Origin: Rheinheimera sp. UJ63
Lineage (GTDB): Bacteria; Pseudomonadota; Gammaproteobacteria; Enterobacterales; Alteromonadaceae
DNA length: 64,000 bases
Assembly: GCF_021568285.1 (NCBI RefSeq)
Contig: NZ_JAKGTQ010000001.1
Location: 868,001-932,000, forward strand
Direction of reading: 5' to 3'
The notes under the pieces are model-generated. The model saw only the letters and a program-made list of their open reading frames with translations. It did no database searches and was not told the origin of the DNA. Shown one piece after another: positions 11,089-19,894 of this stretch (positions are counted from its first letter, which is position 1; every line of letters begins with the position of its first letter). The position numbers were made by a program, and so were the translations under genes.

Positions 11089-12542
11089 GATGCCATCTCC
11101 GCCACCAATTGTTGAACATAGGCTCTTTCATCGTAATGCAGTACTTGGTTACCCATGATTTGTTCTGTTTCATGGCCTTTACCCGCCACCAAAATAATGT
11201 CGCCCTGTTGCGCTTCGGCAATGGCTAACTTGATGGCGGAGCGTCGATCGGGCTCGATGGTGTAGTTGCTTTGCGGATGCATACCCGCCGCAATATCTTG
11301 CAAAATCTGTAAGGGATCTTCGCTACGTGGGTTATCCGACGTGAGAATAATATGATCGGCTAATTGTTCTGCCAGCTGCCCCATGATGGGCCGCTTACCT
11401 TTGTCACGATCACCACCACAGCCAAATACCGCCCATAGATGATTATCACAATGCTGACGCAAGGCCCGTAATGTTTGATCCAAGGCATCAGGTGTGTGAG
11501 CGTAATCGACCACTACTGTCGCACCGGTTTTTAGGCTGTACTGTTCCATGCGCCCAGCCACCGGTTGCAATAAAGCCGCTACCGCAATCAAGTCAGACAG
11601 GGAATGGCCCAAGGCGTGTAAACACTTCACGGCGGCCAGCGCGTTTTGCACATTAAATTCACCCAGCAACGGCAAATTTAACTCGTAGTTTTTAGCGGCA
11701 TACTTCAACTGACAATAAGTCCCGTGGGCTTTTGGGCTCAAACGTTGGTAGCTCAGTGCCTGCACATCCGATTTACAATCAATACTGGCACCATAAGCAT
11801 GCACGGGGATCTGCATTTGCTCGGCGTAATGACGACCGGTTTCATCCGATAAATTCACAATGGCCAGCATACTTTGCTCAGGTTTGAACAATAGCGCTTT
11901 TGCCGCAGCATAAGCGGGCATACTGCCGTGGTAATCTAAATGATCACGACTTAAATTGGTAAACACTGCCGCCGCAAAATGCAAACCGGCCACGCGCTTT
12001 TGAACTAACGCATGCGAGGACACTTCCATGGCCACTAAACGCACACCTTTACTGACCATTTCCGCCAGGATGCGCTGAATATCGACAAAGTGCGGCGTGG
12101 TGTTTTTTAAGGGCGTAAGCTGTTGCCAGTTGCCATAACCTAGGGTGCCAATCACCGCGCTCTTAACACCAAGCTCGCCAGCAAGCTGAGCAATAAAGCT
12201 ACTTACAGACGATTTGCCATTAGTGCCGGTAACGCCAATTAATGTCAGTTGCTGTTGTGGCTGGCCATAAAAGTCAGCCGCCAATTTCGGTAACACCGTA
12301 TTCAGCCGTGGTATGGCCAACACCCGACTATCGCTCGAATGGGTGTTTTCCGTCAGTACTAAGGCGGCGCCTTGAGCCAAGGCTTTATCAATAAATAAAC
12401 TGCCATCTGTGGTTGTGCCGGGTAAAGCAATAAACACATCGCCAGGCATCACGTCGCGGCTATCAATGCGTAAGTGCTGCAACTCTAAAGACGGCACTTC
12501 ACTGAGGTAATTCGCTAACCAACGTTGACTATTAACCGGCAT
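11085..12542 (-). CDS. murE: UDP-MurNAc-L-Ala-D-Glu--2,6-diaminopimelate ligase MurE
   Basis: MurE adds meso-diaminopimelate. The P-loop is GVTGTNGKSSV. The substrate motif DNPRSEDP is the form associated with meso-DAP rather than L-Lys specificity. The in-frame ATG at 12674 would run 143 bp into ftsI and adds residues with no family resemblance. The ATG at 12542 gives MPVNSQRWLANYL, 485 aa and an 11-bp overlap with ftsI, so I chose it. Confidence 0.93.
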   Translation of the reverse strand: MPVNSQRWLANYLSEVPSLELQHLRIDSRDVMPGDVFIALPGTTTDGSLFIDKALAQGAALVLTENTHSSDSRVLAIPRLNTVLPKLAADFYGQPQQQLTLIGVTGTNGKSSVSSFIAQLAGELGVKSAVIGTLGYGNWQQLTPLKNTTPHFVDIQRILAEMVSKGVRLVAMEVSSHALVQKRVAGLHFAAAVFTNLSRDHLDYHGSMPAYAAAKALLFKPEQSMLAIVNLSDETGRHYAEQMQIPVHAYGASIDCKSDVQALSYQRLSPKAHGTYCQLKYAAKNYELNLPLLGEFNVQNALAAVKCLHALGHSLSDLIAVAALLQPVAGRMEQYSLKTGATVVVDYAHTPDALDQTLRALRQHCDNHLWAVFGCGGDRDKGKRPIMGQLAEQLADHIILTSDNPRSEDPLQILQDIAAGMHPQSNYTIEPDRRSAIKLAIAEAQQGDIILVAGKGHETEQIMGNQVLHYDERAYVQQLVAEMAS

Positions 12543-14283
12543 TTTGACCTCCACGAACCGCGGTGATCCTTGGGCGGCTCTGTCCATCTGGTGGCAAATT
12601 AAGCAGCTGCATCGCTGCTCCCATAATATTGGCAAACACCGGGGCAGCAATCTCGCCACCATGGTAAAAATCACCGGCAGGTTCGTTAATCACCACCACA
12701 CAGGCTAATCGCGGTTGGCTGATTGGGCCGACACCGGCAAAAGAAGCGATATAATCATCACCGTAGCCGCCGGCGACGGCTTTACGAGCCGTACCTGTTT
12801 TGCCGCCTACGCGATAACCGGGCACCTGTGCACGTGTTGCCGTGCCACCAGGACCAATATTCGCTTCCATCATTTCCAGCATAGCCAGCGCAAACTCTTC
12901 TTTTAATACCCGCTCGCCCAACTCTGGTTCCGTTTGTTTAATGATACTTAGTGGCCGATTAATACCGCCATTGGCCATGGTGGCGTAAGCGCGTGCCAGT
13001 TGCACAGCGGTAACCGATAAACCATAACCGTAAGAAAAGGTAGCGCGTTCAAAGTCAGACCAACGCTGGCGGAAACTAAAAATACCGGTGCTTTCACCAA
13101 TAATGGAAGCGCCCGAATCTTGGCCTAACCCCATATTGTGATACAAACCAATCACATGTTGATGCGGCACTTCTAACACTAAGCGCGCTACCCCCATGTT
13201 GCTCGATTTTTGAATAATACCGGTGAGATCTAAGCGATTGTAATTAGAGGGATCGCGCACCCAACTGCCACCAATGCGCATAAAACCAGGGCTAACATCC
13301 ACTACCGTATCTAAATTGGCCGAGCCAAACTCTAAAGCGCTTAAGACCGCTAACGGCTTCATAGTAGAACCCGGTTCAAAGGTGTCGGTAATGGCCCGAT
13401 TACGAAAGCGATGGATGGGCGTATTACGGCGGTTATTCGGGTTAAACGAGGGGCTATTCACCATGGCTAAAATTTCGCCGGTTTGCACGTCGATCACCAC
13501 TGCCGAACCAGACGCAGCACCATTGGATAACACCGCTTTTTTCAATTCACGATAAGCTACCGCTTGAATACGTTGATCGATGCTCAGCACCACGGTGGCC
13601 GACTCGGTCGCTTGCTCGCGCTCTAATACTTCGATTTCACGGCCTTTGGCGTCTTTACGATAGACCTTGCGACCCGCTGTACCAGTGAGTAAATCATTAA
13701 AACGTTTTTCAACACCTTCTACGCCAACGTCATCGACATTGGTAAAACCGATTAACTGCGCGGCAACTTCGCCAGCAGGATAATAACGACGCGATTCTTG
13801 GCGGAAATGAATACCGGGCACGCGCAGCTTGCGCACATAATCGACCACTGCTGGATTAACTTGGCGCTGTAAATAAACAAAACGCCGCTGCGGGTTATCA
13901 CCGATGCGGCTAAGAAGTTGCTGCGGGCTCAGTTGCAGAATTTCTGCTAGCGCATGCCAACGCCGCTCATCCCCCGGCGCGTTGCGCTCCAGTACTTCTT
14001 TAGGATCTGCCCAAATGGCTTCTACCGGTACACTAACAGCCAATGCTTCGCCATGCCGATCGAGGATCATGCCGCGCATCACTTTGTCAGATTCCACGCG
14101 TAAACTGCGCAAGTCACCCTGAGTAACCAGCATATCCGGCTCAAGCACTTGTAACCAAGCGGCCCGCGCAACCAAGGCTACAAACACCGCGCTAATACTG
14201 ACCAGCACAAAAGCAAAACGCCAGCCGAGTACGGCGGGCTGCGTTCTGGTTTTTGCTTGGGCCTTGCTTACCGGGCGTTTCAT
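12532..14283 (-). CDS. ftsI: Septal peptidoglycan transpeptidase FtsI (PBP3)
   Basis: Class B penicillin-binding protein, DD-transpeptidase of the divisome. One membrane anchor lies at about residues 22-43, followed by the periplasmic pedestal domain and then the transpeptidase. Active-site motifs are all present: STMK with Ser306, SSN at 360-362, and KTG at 495-497. At 583 aa it is of usual length. It overlaps ftsL by 4 bp (ATGA). C-terminal processing at a Prc-like site is possible but cannot be judged here. Confidence 0.96.
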   Translation of the reverse strand: MKRPVSKAQAKTRTQPAVLGWRFAFVLVSISAVFVALVARAAWLQVLEPDMLVTQGDLRSLRVESDKVMRGMILDRHGEALAVSVPVEAIWADPKEVLERNAPGDERRWHALAEILQLSPQQLLSRIGDNPQRRFVYLQRQVNPAVVDYVRKLRVPGIHFRQESRRYYPAGEVAAQLIGFTNVDDVGVEGVEKRFNDLLTGTAGRKVYRKDAKGREIEVLEREQATESATVVLSIDQRIQAVAYRELKKAVLSNGAASGSAVVIDVQTGEILAMVNSPSFNPNNRRNTPIHRFRNRAITDTFEPGSTMKPLAVLSALEFGSANLDTVVDVSPGFMRIGGSWVRDPSNYNRLDLTGIIQKSSNMGVARLVLEVPHQHVIGLYHNMGLGQDSGASIIGESTGIFSFRQRWSDFERATFSYGYGLSVTAVQLARAYATMANGGINRPLSIIKQTEPELGERVLKEEFALAMLEMMEANIGPGGTATRAQVPGYRVGGKTGTARKAVAGGYGDDYIASFAGVGPISQPRLACVVVINEPAGDFYHGGEIAAPVFANIMGAAMQLLNLPPDGQSRPRITAVRGGQNAG

Positions 14284-14588
14284 TGTAATTTCACCGTAAT
14301 ATCACGATCGCCCGTGGGGCGCTGCATATTCAGTTGTCGCCGCGCAATCTCTTCTACACGACTGTGTTCGGCTAACGCACGTTGCTCTAACAGCAAATTG
14401 CGCCATTCGGTATCGAGCTGATCACGCTGTTGATAATTTAAGTCCTGCTGGATCGTTAATTGCCGGTTTAAATGCGACATTTGCACGACGGCCAAGGCAG
14501 ACAGCAAACACGCCAACAACAACGCGATAACTAACTTACGTTGTTGCAGTTCCTGGGCAATGATTTTGATCAGCTGGACTTGTTTCAT
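14280..14588 (-). CDS. ftsL: Cell division protein FtsL
   Basis: Small bitopic divisome protein partnering FtsB and FtsQ. A single hydrophobic helix ([17 protein letters not shown], about residues 18-34) is followed by a heptad-like periplasmic segment rich in Gln, Leu and Arg. At 102 aa it is slightly shorter than the E. coli protein (~121). Both ends overlap neighbours as ATGA. Sequence conservation in this family is weak; the call rests on topology and on position between rsmH and ftsI. Confidence 0.9.
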   Translation of the reverse strand: MKQVQLIKIIAQELQQRKLVIALLLACLLSALAVVQMSHLNRQLTIQQDLNYQQRDQLDTEWRNLLLEQRALAEHSRVEEIARRQLNMQRPTGDRDITVKLQ

Positions 14589-15526
14589 AGCGCCTGCCTC
14601 TCTGCGATACGCAACACCGCACTTCGTGAGCGCGGATTTGCAGCCAGCTCGGCGGCAGAAGGCATAATCGCTTTACCTATTAAGCGCAGCGGGATCGCCT
14701 TATATAACTGAGCATCCGTTAACGGTAAGCCACGCGGCACCGGTTCAGGTTTGGAATGGCGACGCATAAATTGTTTTACTAGACGATCTTCTAACGAATG
14801 AAAGCTGATCACACAAAGCCGGCCACCAGGCTTTAGCGCTGCCATTGCGCCCTGTAACGCTAAATTCACCTGCTCCAATTCACTGTTAACGTAAATACGA
14901 ATGGCTTGAAAACTGCGGGTCGCAGGGTGTTTTTTCTCTTTTGGGCTTTTCGGCAGCACATTGCTAATTAAATTAGCCAGCTCACTGGTGCGTGTTAGGG
15001 GTTGCTCAGCACGGTGGGCAACGATGGCATTAGCAATACGCCAAGCCGATTTCTCTTCACCGTATTCCCGCAGCACAAAAGTAATGTCTTCGACATCGGC
15101 ATGGGCTAACCACTGAGCTGCAGATAAGCCATTTGTAGGGTCCATCCGCATATCCAGCGGACCATCGCGCATAAAACTAAAACCACGTTCAGCTTCGTCT
15201 AATTGTGGGGAAGACACGCCAAGGTCAAGTAAAATGCCATCGATTTTGCCGAAAATGTTTTGTTGTTCGGCGATGTTTGCCAGGGCGGCGAAGGGGCTAT
15301 GGGTGATGTGAAAACGCGCATCGGCGAGCAGTGGGGCTGCAGCGGCAATGGCGGAAGGATCGCGATCAATAGCGAATAAGCGGCCATTAGGCCCTAACGC
15401 TTGTATTATTTCTCTACTGTGACCGCCACGGCCGAAAGTGCCATCTAAATAGATGCCATCAGCCTTGATTGCCAGGCCTGCTAACGTTTCCGCTAACAGT
15501 ACCGAGATATGTGGACTTGTGGTCAT
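14585..15526 (-). CDS. rsmH: 16S rRNA (cytosine(1402)-N(4))-methyltransferase RsmH
   Basis: SAM-dependent methyltransferase modifying C1402 in the ribosomal P site. SAM-binding region [15 protein letters not shown] is followed by [20 protein letters not shown] and, near the C-terminus, [14 protein letters not shown], all family signatures. At 313 aa it is standard. Its ATG directly follows the mraZ TAA (TAAATG), and ftsL overlaps its 3' end. Confidence 0.96.
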   Translation of the reverse strand: MTTSPHISVLLAETLAGLAIKADGIYLDGTFGRGGHSREIIQALGPNGRLFAIDRDPSAIAAAAPLLADARFHITHSPFAALANIAEQQNIFGKIDGILLDLGVSSPQLDEAERGFSFMRDGPLDMRMDPTNGLSAAQWLAHADVEDITFVLREYGEEKSAWRIANAIVAHRAEQPLTRTSELANLISNVLPKSPKEKKHPATRSFQAIRIYVNSELEQVNLALQGAMAALKPGGRLCVISFHSLEDRLVKQFMRRHSKPEPVPRGLPLTDAQLYKAIPLRLIGKAIMPSAAELAANPRSRSAVLRIAERQAL

Positions 15527-15991
15527 TTACAGTACAAAATCCTGTAATCGTTCTGATAACTCCACAGTACCGGCTTCTGCTTGCTCCAGCTCAATATCCG
15601 CTGCAAGCCGCTCTTGCCAGGCTGCTTCATCCCAGATTTCAAATTTATTTAATTGGCCCACCAAACGGATGTTTTTCGTTAATCCAGCGTGTTGCCGCAA
15701 TGAAGCTGGCAACAAAATACGGCTGCTTTTATCCATATCACAGTCGGTGGCATTACCCAGTAATAACCGCTGTAAACGGCGTTCCTGAGGATTTAAGCTT
15801 GAGAGAGATTTCAGTTTTTCTTCTATTTCTTCCCACTCAGCTAGCGGAAATAGCAACAAACAGGGATCGTGCAAATCGATGGTGCAAATCATTTGGCCCT
15901 GAAATTCAGACATAAGGCGTTCACGGTAACGCGCTGGAAGCGCTAACCGGCCCTTTTCGTCTAATGTCAGTGTAAATGATCCACGAAACAT
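15527..15991 (-). CDS. mraZ: Transcriptional regulator MraZ
   Basis: MraZ is an AbrB-fold DNA-binding protein that represses its own dcw operon. It has two tandem SpoVT/AbrB-like halves: [19 protein letters not shown] near the N-terminus and [20 protein letters not shown] in the middle, each with the D-K/S-x-R-(I/L) signature. At 154 aa it is of normal length. It is first in the dcw cluster, and TGTGG repeats of the kind MraZ binds lie about 80-130 bp upstream. Confidence 0.95.
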   Translation of the reverse strand: MFRGSFTLTLDEKGRLALPARYRERLMSEFQGQMICTIDLHDPCLLLFPLAEWEEIEEKLKSLSSLNPQERRLQRLLLGNATDCDMDKSSRILLPASLRQHAGLTKNIRLVGQLNKFEIWDEAAWQERLAADIELEQAEAGTVELSERLQDFVL

Positions 15992-16030
15992 CTTAGTTTG
16001 CCCGCCTTAAGAGTTTGCGTTGCTCGAGTA

Positions 16031-16061
16031 AAGTATCAGAGACGACAAAAAGGGGTGTCAG
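16031..16061 (-). promoter_or_regulatory. Possible mraZ promoter
   Basis: On the minus strand CTGACA (16061-16056) and GATACT (16037-16032) are separated by 18 bp and sit about 40 bp before the mraZ start. Each matches 4-5 of 6 sigma-70 consensus positions. This is a by-eye assignment, supported by its place between the MraZ boxes and the gene. Confidence 0.4.
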
Positions 16062-16072
16062 CTACCACTATC

Positions 16073-16120
16073 ACCACAAATTTACCAAAATGATCCACAA
16101 TTACCCACATATCCCCACAA
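16073..16120 (-). promoter_or_regulatory. MraZ-box array upstream of the dcw operon
   Basis: Read on the minus strand, TGTGGG (16119-16114), TGTGGG (16109-16104), TGTGGA (16099-16094) and a weaker TTTGGT (16089-16084) recur every 10 bp, with a further TGTGGT at 16078-16073. MraZ is known to bind direct repeats of about TGGG with 10-bp periodicity near its own promoter. The array lies just upstream of the putative mraZ promoter. The remainder of the 15992-16351 intergenic gap holds the RpiR-side palindrome listed separately and nothing else recognisable. Confidence 0.85.
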
Positions 16121-16273
16121 CGAGACAGTTTAGGGTGCCGCTTCCGCTGCTGTCAAGGTAAAAACACCGGCAAAGATCGAATAAGATCGAGCTAAAATAA
16201 GCGCTCTAGCGAAGTGGATGATTTTGGTAGGAAATTCCTTTTGCGCAGAGTGAAGCAGCGTGCTTGCTATTGT

Positions 16274-16288
16274 GGAATAATTTATTCA
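16274..16288 (+). promoter_or_regulatory. Putative RpiR operator near the regulator gene
   Basis: GGAAT-AATTT-ATTCA, a near-palindrome with 5-nt spacer, lies 64 bp before the RpiR gene start. It has the same architecture as GGAAT-GAAAT-ATTCC at 19720-19734, upstream of the peptidase gene. Two similar palindromes bracketing a regulator and its neighbour genes suggest one regulon. Confidence 0.5.
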
Positions 16289-16351
16289 ATATAAATTAAC
16301 ATTAGCTATCACCCCTGGCAGCGTCTTTGCCGGTGTTTAAGGGCAATAACC

Positions 16352-17197
16352 ATGCTAAGTCTGTTGAAAATTCAAGGAATGTTGGACCAGTTGTCCGTTA
16401 GCGAGCGGAAACTCGCTGACTTTATTTTAGATAATTCGCATTTAATGCGTGATTATTCATCACAACAATTGGCAGACGCCGTTGGCATTAGCCAGTCGAG
16501 CGTGGTGAAATTTTGTCAAAAATTAGGCTACAAAGGCTATCCCGATTTAAAACTGGCCATCACCGAAGCCGTCGTGACCGCATCAACCCTACAACGTGAA
16601 CAACAAGACGTAAATACAGCACTCGGTAGCGTAGCGCAGCTCGCCGAACAATTGCAGTTAGGGCTGACACAAAGCTTTCGTAATCTGCTGAGTATTAATA
16701 GCGAAAAAACCTTAAAACAAGCCGCTCGGTTATTAGATAAAGCCGATTGCATTTTATTAGCGGGTTGCGGCCACTCCGCCGTTGTCGCCGCCGATATGCA
16801 ATGCCGCTTACTTGAACTGGGCAAACTGGGCTTGTATCACAGCGATCCGGCATTAAGTTTACAACTGGCACGCACCCTCACGCCTAATAGCGTGCTACTG
16901 TTGATTTCAGACAGTGGCCAAAATGCGGATATTTTGCGGTTGGAAGTGTTTGCCAGACAGCGCAAACTTAAGATTATCTCGTTAACGCGTTATCAAACCA
17001 GTGCGCAAAGCGCCGGGGCGGATTTGCAATTATTCACGCTGGGCAGTGAAACCGACGAGCAGCTGCAACAGTTGATTACACAACAAGCGCAGCAGCACCT
17101 CTGTCATTTATTGTATTTAATGCTGTGTCAGCAGCCCGCTAACCGACAACAGCTAGCGGACCATAACCAAGTCATGGGTTTACTGGAAAAGCATTAA
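16352..17197 (+). CDS. MurR/RpiR family transcriptional regulator (HTH-SIS)
   Basis: The N-terminal HTH_6 domain (about residues 1-77) includes the recognition-helix region DAVGISQSSVVKFCQKLGY. It is followed by a SIS sugar-phosphate-binding domain (about 120-250, with LLAGCGHSAVVAADM and LLISDSGQNADIL). RpiR proteins usually sense phosphosugars; E. coli MurR senses MurNAc-6-P. The gene is divergent from mraZ and overlaps the convergent epimerase gene by 4 bp, so it probably controls the neighbouring module. The ligand is unknown; a murein-derived compound is inferred from context. Confidence 0.9.
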   Translation: MLSLLKIQGMLDQLSVSERKLADFILDNSHLMRDYSSQQLADAVGISQSSVVKFCQKLGYKGYPDLKLAITEAVVTASTLQREQQDVNTALGSVAQLAEQLQLGLTQSFRNLLSINSEKTLKQAARLLDKADCILLAGCGHSAVVAADMQCRLLELGKLGLYHSDPALSLQLARTLTPNSVLLLISDSGQNADILRLEVFARQRKLKIISLTRYQTSAQSAGADLQLFTLGSETDEQLQQLITQQAQQHLCHLLYLMLCQQPANRQQLADHNQVMGLLEKH

Positions 17198-18291
17198 CTG
17201 CTCAGCATCTGTAGACCCTGAATATCCGTGATGCCCAAGCCTGGGGCATCACCAATAATAATATCCGCTTCATTAAAGGTAACACTGCTGGTGACCGGGT
17301 TAAAGGCACACAGTGACGGCCCATCTAAGTCAATCTTGGTAATCACATCGGCTTTCGCTACGGCCACATGCACCGCTGCTGCAACGCTAATGCTCGATTC
17401 CAGCATACAGCCAATCATACATTGCATATCATAAAACGAGCAGATATCAGCGATCTTGATGGCATTAGAAATACCGCCCGTTTTCATCAGCTTAATATTG
17501 ATAATATCGGCTGCACGCATTTTGATCAGTTCAATCACTTCGCGTGGCCCAAAACCGCTTTCATCGGCCATTACCGGCGTATGTACGCGCTCGGTAATAT
17601 ACTTTAGGCCTTCCAGATCATAGTATTTCACCGGCTGTTCAATTAGCTCTAGCCGCACACCGGCATCTTCTAACTTATGCAGGGCATACACCGCTTCTTT
17701 CGCGGTCCAGCCTTGGTTAGCATCTAAGCGGATCAACGCCTTACCTGCCACAGCGTTATAAATCGCTTTTACCCGCTCGATATCGACCCCTATATCTTTG
17801 CCGACTTTCACTTTCAGCGTTTCAAAACCTCGGGCAACAGCATCTAAGGAATCGGCCACCATTTTATCGATGTAATCGACACTGATGGTAATGTCCGTCG
17901 TCAGTTTAGGTACGCCGCCACCCAGTAACTTGTATAACGGCGTTTTATATTGCTGGGCAAATAAGTCATACACGGCCATTTCCACTGCCGCCTTCGCACT
18001 GTAGTTTTTCATAATACAGTTTTGAATAATGCGGATCAGATGGTTTAAATCACTGATGTCTTGCCCAATCAATTTGGGCTTCATCACCGTGCGGATCGCC
18101 CCGATTATCGAATCATGAATATCACCCGTGATCACGGCCGTGGCCGGAGCTTCACCATAACCACGATGCCCCGTATCAGTCTCAATAATGACAATCACAT
18201 CTTCAATTTCATTCACCGTGCGCAACGCGGTTTTAAAAGGTGTCTTTAATGGCACCTTCAGCATACCCAAACGGATATCGGTAATTTTCAT
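17194..18291 (-). CDS. Dipeptide epimerase, probable L-Ala-D/L-Glu epimerase
   Basis: Enolase-superfamily enzyme (365 aa) of the muconate lactonizing subgroup. Catalytic features are the KVK pair (K160, K162), metal ligands in LDANQGW (D190), EQP (E218) and ADES (D243), and the opposing lysine region NIKLMKTGG (K267/K270). The DLD at 321-323 corresponds to the DxD that holds the dipeptide amino group in L-Ala-D/L-Glu epimerases. The likely role is converting murein-derived L-Ala-D-Glu to L-Ala-L-Glu in recycling. The gene follows the NlpC/P60 peptidase gene by 11 bp, like the ykfB/ykfC pairing in Bacillus. Exact dipeptide specificity cannot be settled by eye. Confidence 0.88.
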   Translation of the reverse strand: MKITDIRLGMLKVPLKTPFKTALRTVNEIEDVIVIIETDTGHRGYGEAPATAVITGDIHDSIIGAIRTVMKPKLIGQDISDLNHLIRIIQNCIMKNYSAKAAVEMAVYDLFAQQYKTPLYKLLGGGVPKLTTDITISVDYIDKMVADSLDAVARGFETLKVKVGKDIGVDIERVKAIYNAVAGKALIRLDANQGWTAKEAVYALHKLEDAGVRLELIEQPVKYYDLEGLKYITERVHTPVMADESGFGPREVIELIKMRAADIINIKLMKTGGISNAIKIADICSFYDMQCMIGCMLESSISVAAAVHVAVAKADVITKIDLDGPSLCAFNPVTSSVTFNEADIIIGDAPGLGITDIQGLQMLSS

Positions 18292-18302
18292 AATAACCTC
18301 AG

Positions 18303-19697
18303 TTAACGCAACGATTTAATAGCATAAATACGATCCAGATAGCTCTGCTCAGCATTGAGATATAGCGGTGCCAAGGGCGTGACGGATACACTGTTTAAGG
18401 TGCCACGATAAAATTCGCCAGCGGCATTAACATAAGCCAGATCAAATACCGCATGGATCACAAAGGGTTCGCCCGCACTTTCACCTAAGTACAACATGAC
18501 ATGACCAGGACGATAAATAAAATCGCCTATTTGCGCCCGCTTAATCGCCTGTAGCTTAGTGTTATGACTGCTTTGTTCAGTAAAACGCACATTTTGACCA
18601 AATTCGCCATAGCCTTGCTGACCTGAGTTACGCGGCATCAGCAAGCCAAAACTGCGGAAAATATCCACCAAAAAACCGGTACAGTCGACGCCGTTATAGT
18701 CGTAACCCCAACCATAGCGCTGACCTAAGTATTTAAAAGCTTGCCGCACAATATGCTCGGTGCTGTAAGGCAAGTATCCAATATGCACATCTTGATTGCG
18801 CGCCAGCAACGCCGGCACTAACTGTAACTGCCCTACGGCGTTACGTGTGGGTAACTGCACAATATAGCTGGCATGCGGATTTTGACCATAGAGGTTATGC
18901 CCCACTGCAGCGGCGGATAATAGCGGCAAGCGGGTGCCCATATCCAGCTGTAATTCCGAGATCTGCGGTTGATTTGGTACATAATTACTAAAAGCACGCG
19001 CGCCGGTGACCACTAAAAAAGGCGCTTGCTCGGCATAAGCAAGCACCTGTTGTCGAGGCGCCAGCGCCAGCGCCTCTGTCGCCACCCAACCGCTATAGTG
19101 ATAGTTTTGCACTAAAGACCAGTGACCGTCGGCGCTTTGATGTAACACCGCCACCGGCTCACCAACAAACAAGGCGGTTTCTTGTAAGCGATTTAAATCT
19201 AACGACATGCTGTCGTTAAAAACCCGCAGCGTGGTTGGCATGGCTAACAAAGCACTGCGTTTCGTTACCAAGGCAAATTGTGTGCGGGTGTTTTCCGCAA
19301 CACCGACACGATTCACTTGTTGCTGGATGGGCGCCCAATCGCTTTCTTGCAGCGGTTTGCCATCGGCAAAAAAACGCGGTGACGGCGGTATTGCACTTAC
19401 CTGTTCGATCACCTTGAGCAGCTCGGCCCGACTAAACTGCAGCGGAATCTCCGCTATCGGAGTCATTTCAGCTTGCTGAGCAAAGGTTTGGGCATTTCGC
19501 TGCACAATTTGACTGGGGGTAAGTAACAATTCAGCGGCATTCGGCTGCTTAGCTAACCAATATTCTGGCGACAAATGCTCGACTTTTAATAGGGGAATAT
19601 CTGACGTGAAATGTTCTGTCGCAGCACTGCTTAAGCCACTCATCAGCAGCAACAAGCCGCCCGCGAAAGCATATCTTAAAGCTAAAAAACCACGCAT
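18303..19697 (-). CDS. Secreted SH3-domain NlpC/P60 cysteine peptidase
   Basis: Predicted signal peptide at residues 1-25 (ending LSSAA). The middle (about 140-310) carries SH3-like segments such as SADGHWSLVQNYHYSGWVA. The C-terminal NlpC/P60 domain has catalytic C339 (in VDCTGF), H399 (in GHVMLYLG) and H415. Related YkfC-type enzymes cleave gamma-D-Glu-meso-DAP bonds in murein peptides. That activity fits here because the next gene encodes an L-Ala-D/L-Glu epimerase. A GGAAT-N5-ATTCC palindrome lies just upstream of the start, consistent with RpiR control. Confidence 0.88.
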   Translation of the reverse strand: MRGFLALRYAFAGGLLLLMSGLSSAATEHFTSDIPLLKVEHLSPEYWLAKQPNAAELLLTPSQIVQRNAQTFAQQAEMTPIAEIPLQFSRAELLKVIEQVSAIPPSPRFFADGKPLQESDWAPIQQQVNRVGVAENTRTQFALVTKRSALLAMPTTLRVFNDSMSLDLNRLQETALFVGEPVAVLHQSADGHWSLVQNYHYSGWVATEALALAPRQQVLAYAEQAPFLVVTGARAFSNYVPNQPQISELQLDMGTRLPLLSAAAVGHNLYGQNPHASYIVQLPTRNAVGQLQLVPALLARNQDVHIGYLPYSTEHIVRQAFKYLGQRYGWGYDYNGVDCTGFLVDIFRSFGLLMPRNSGQQGYGEFGQNVRFTEQSSHNTKLQAIKRAQIGDFIYRPGHVMLYLGESAGEPFVIHAVFDLAYVNAAGEFYRGTLNSVSVTPLAPLYLNAEQSYLDRIYAIKSLR

Positions 19698-19719
19698 TTG
19701 CTCGACTCTCGGTCATCAA

Positions 19720-19734
19720 GGAATGAAATATTCC
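19720..19734. promoter_or_regulatory. Putative RpiR operator between peptidase and receptor genes
   Basis: A perfect inverted repeat GGAAT-GAAAT-ATTCC starts 23 bp upstream of the peptidase start and about 160 bp upstream of the divergent TonB-dependent receptor. It resembles the site at 16274-16288 before the RpiR gene. The surrounding 19698-19894 gap is AT-rich and carries the two divergent promoters. Confidence 0.55.
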
Positions 19735-19894
19735 AAATATTATTAATTTTTAGCATAAATTATTTTCAAAACCAACAAAAGATTGCTATGTTAAATTTGT
19801 GCAGAAATCAAACATCCCTGCACAGCGCCGCAAGGCTTAAGCAGCGCAACGTTATAAAAAACTATAAAGGGTGTAACATCCAGGAGAGATTGCA

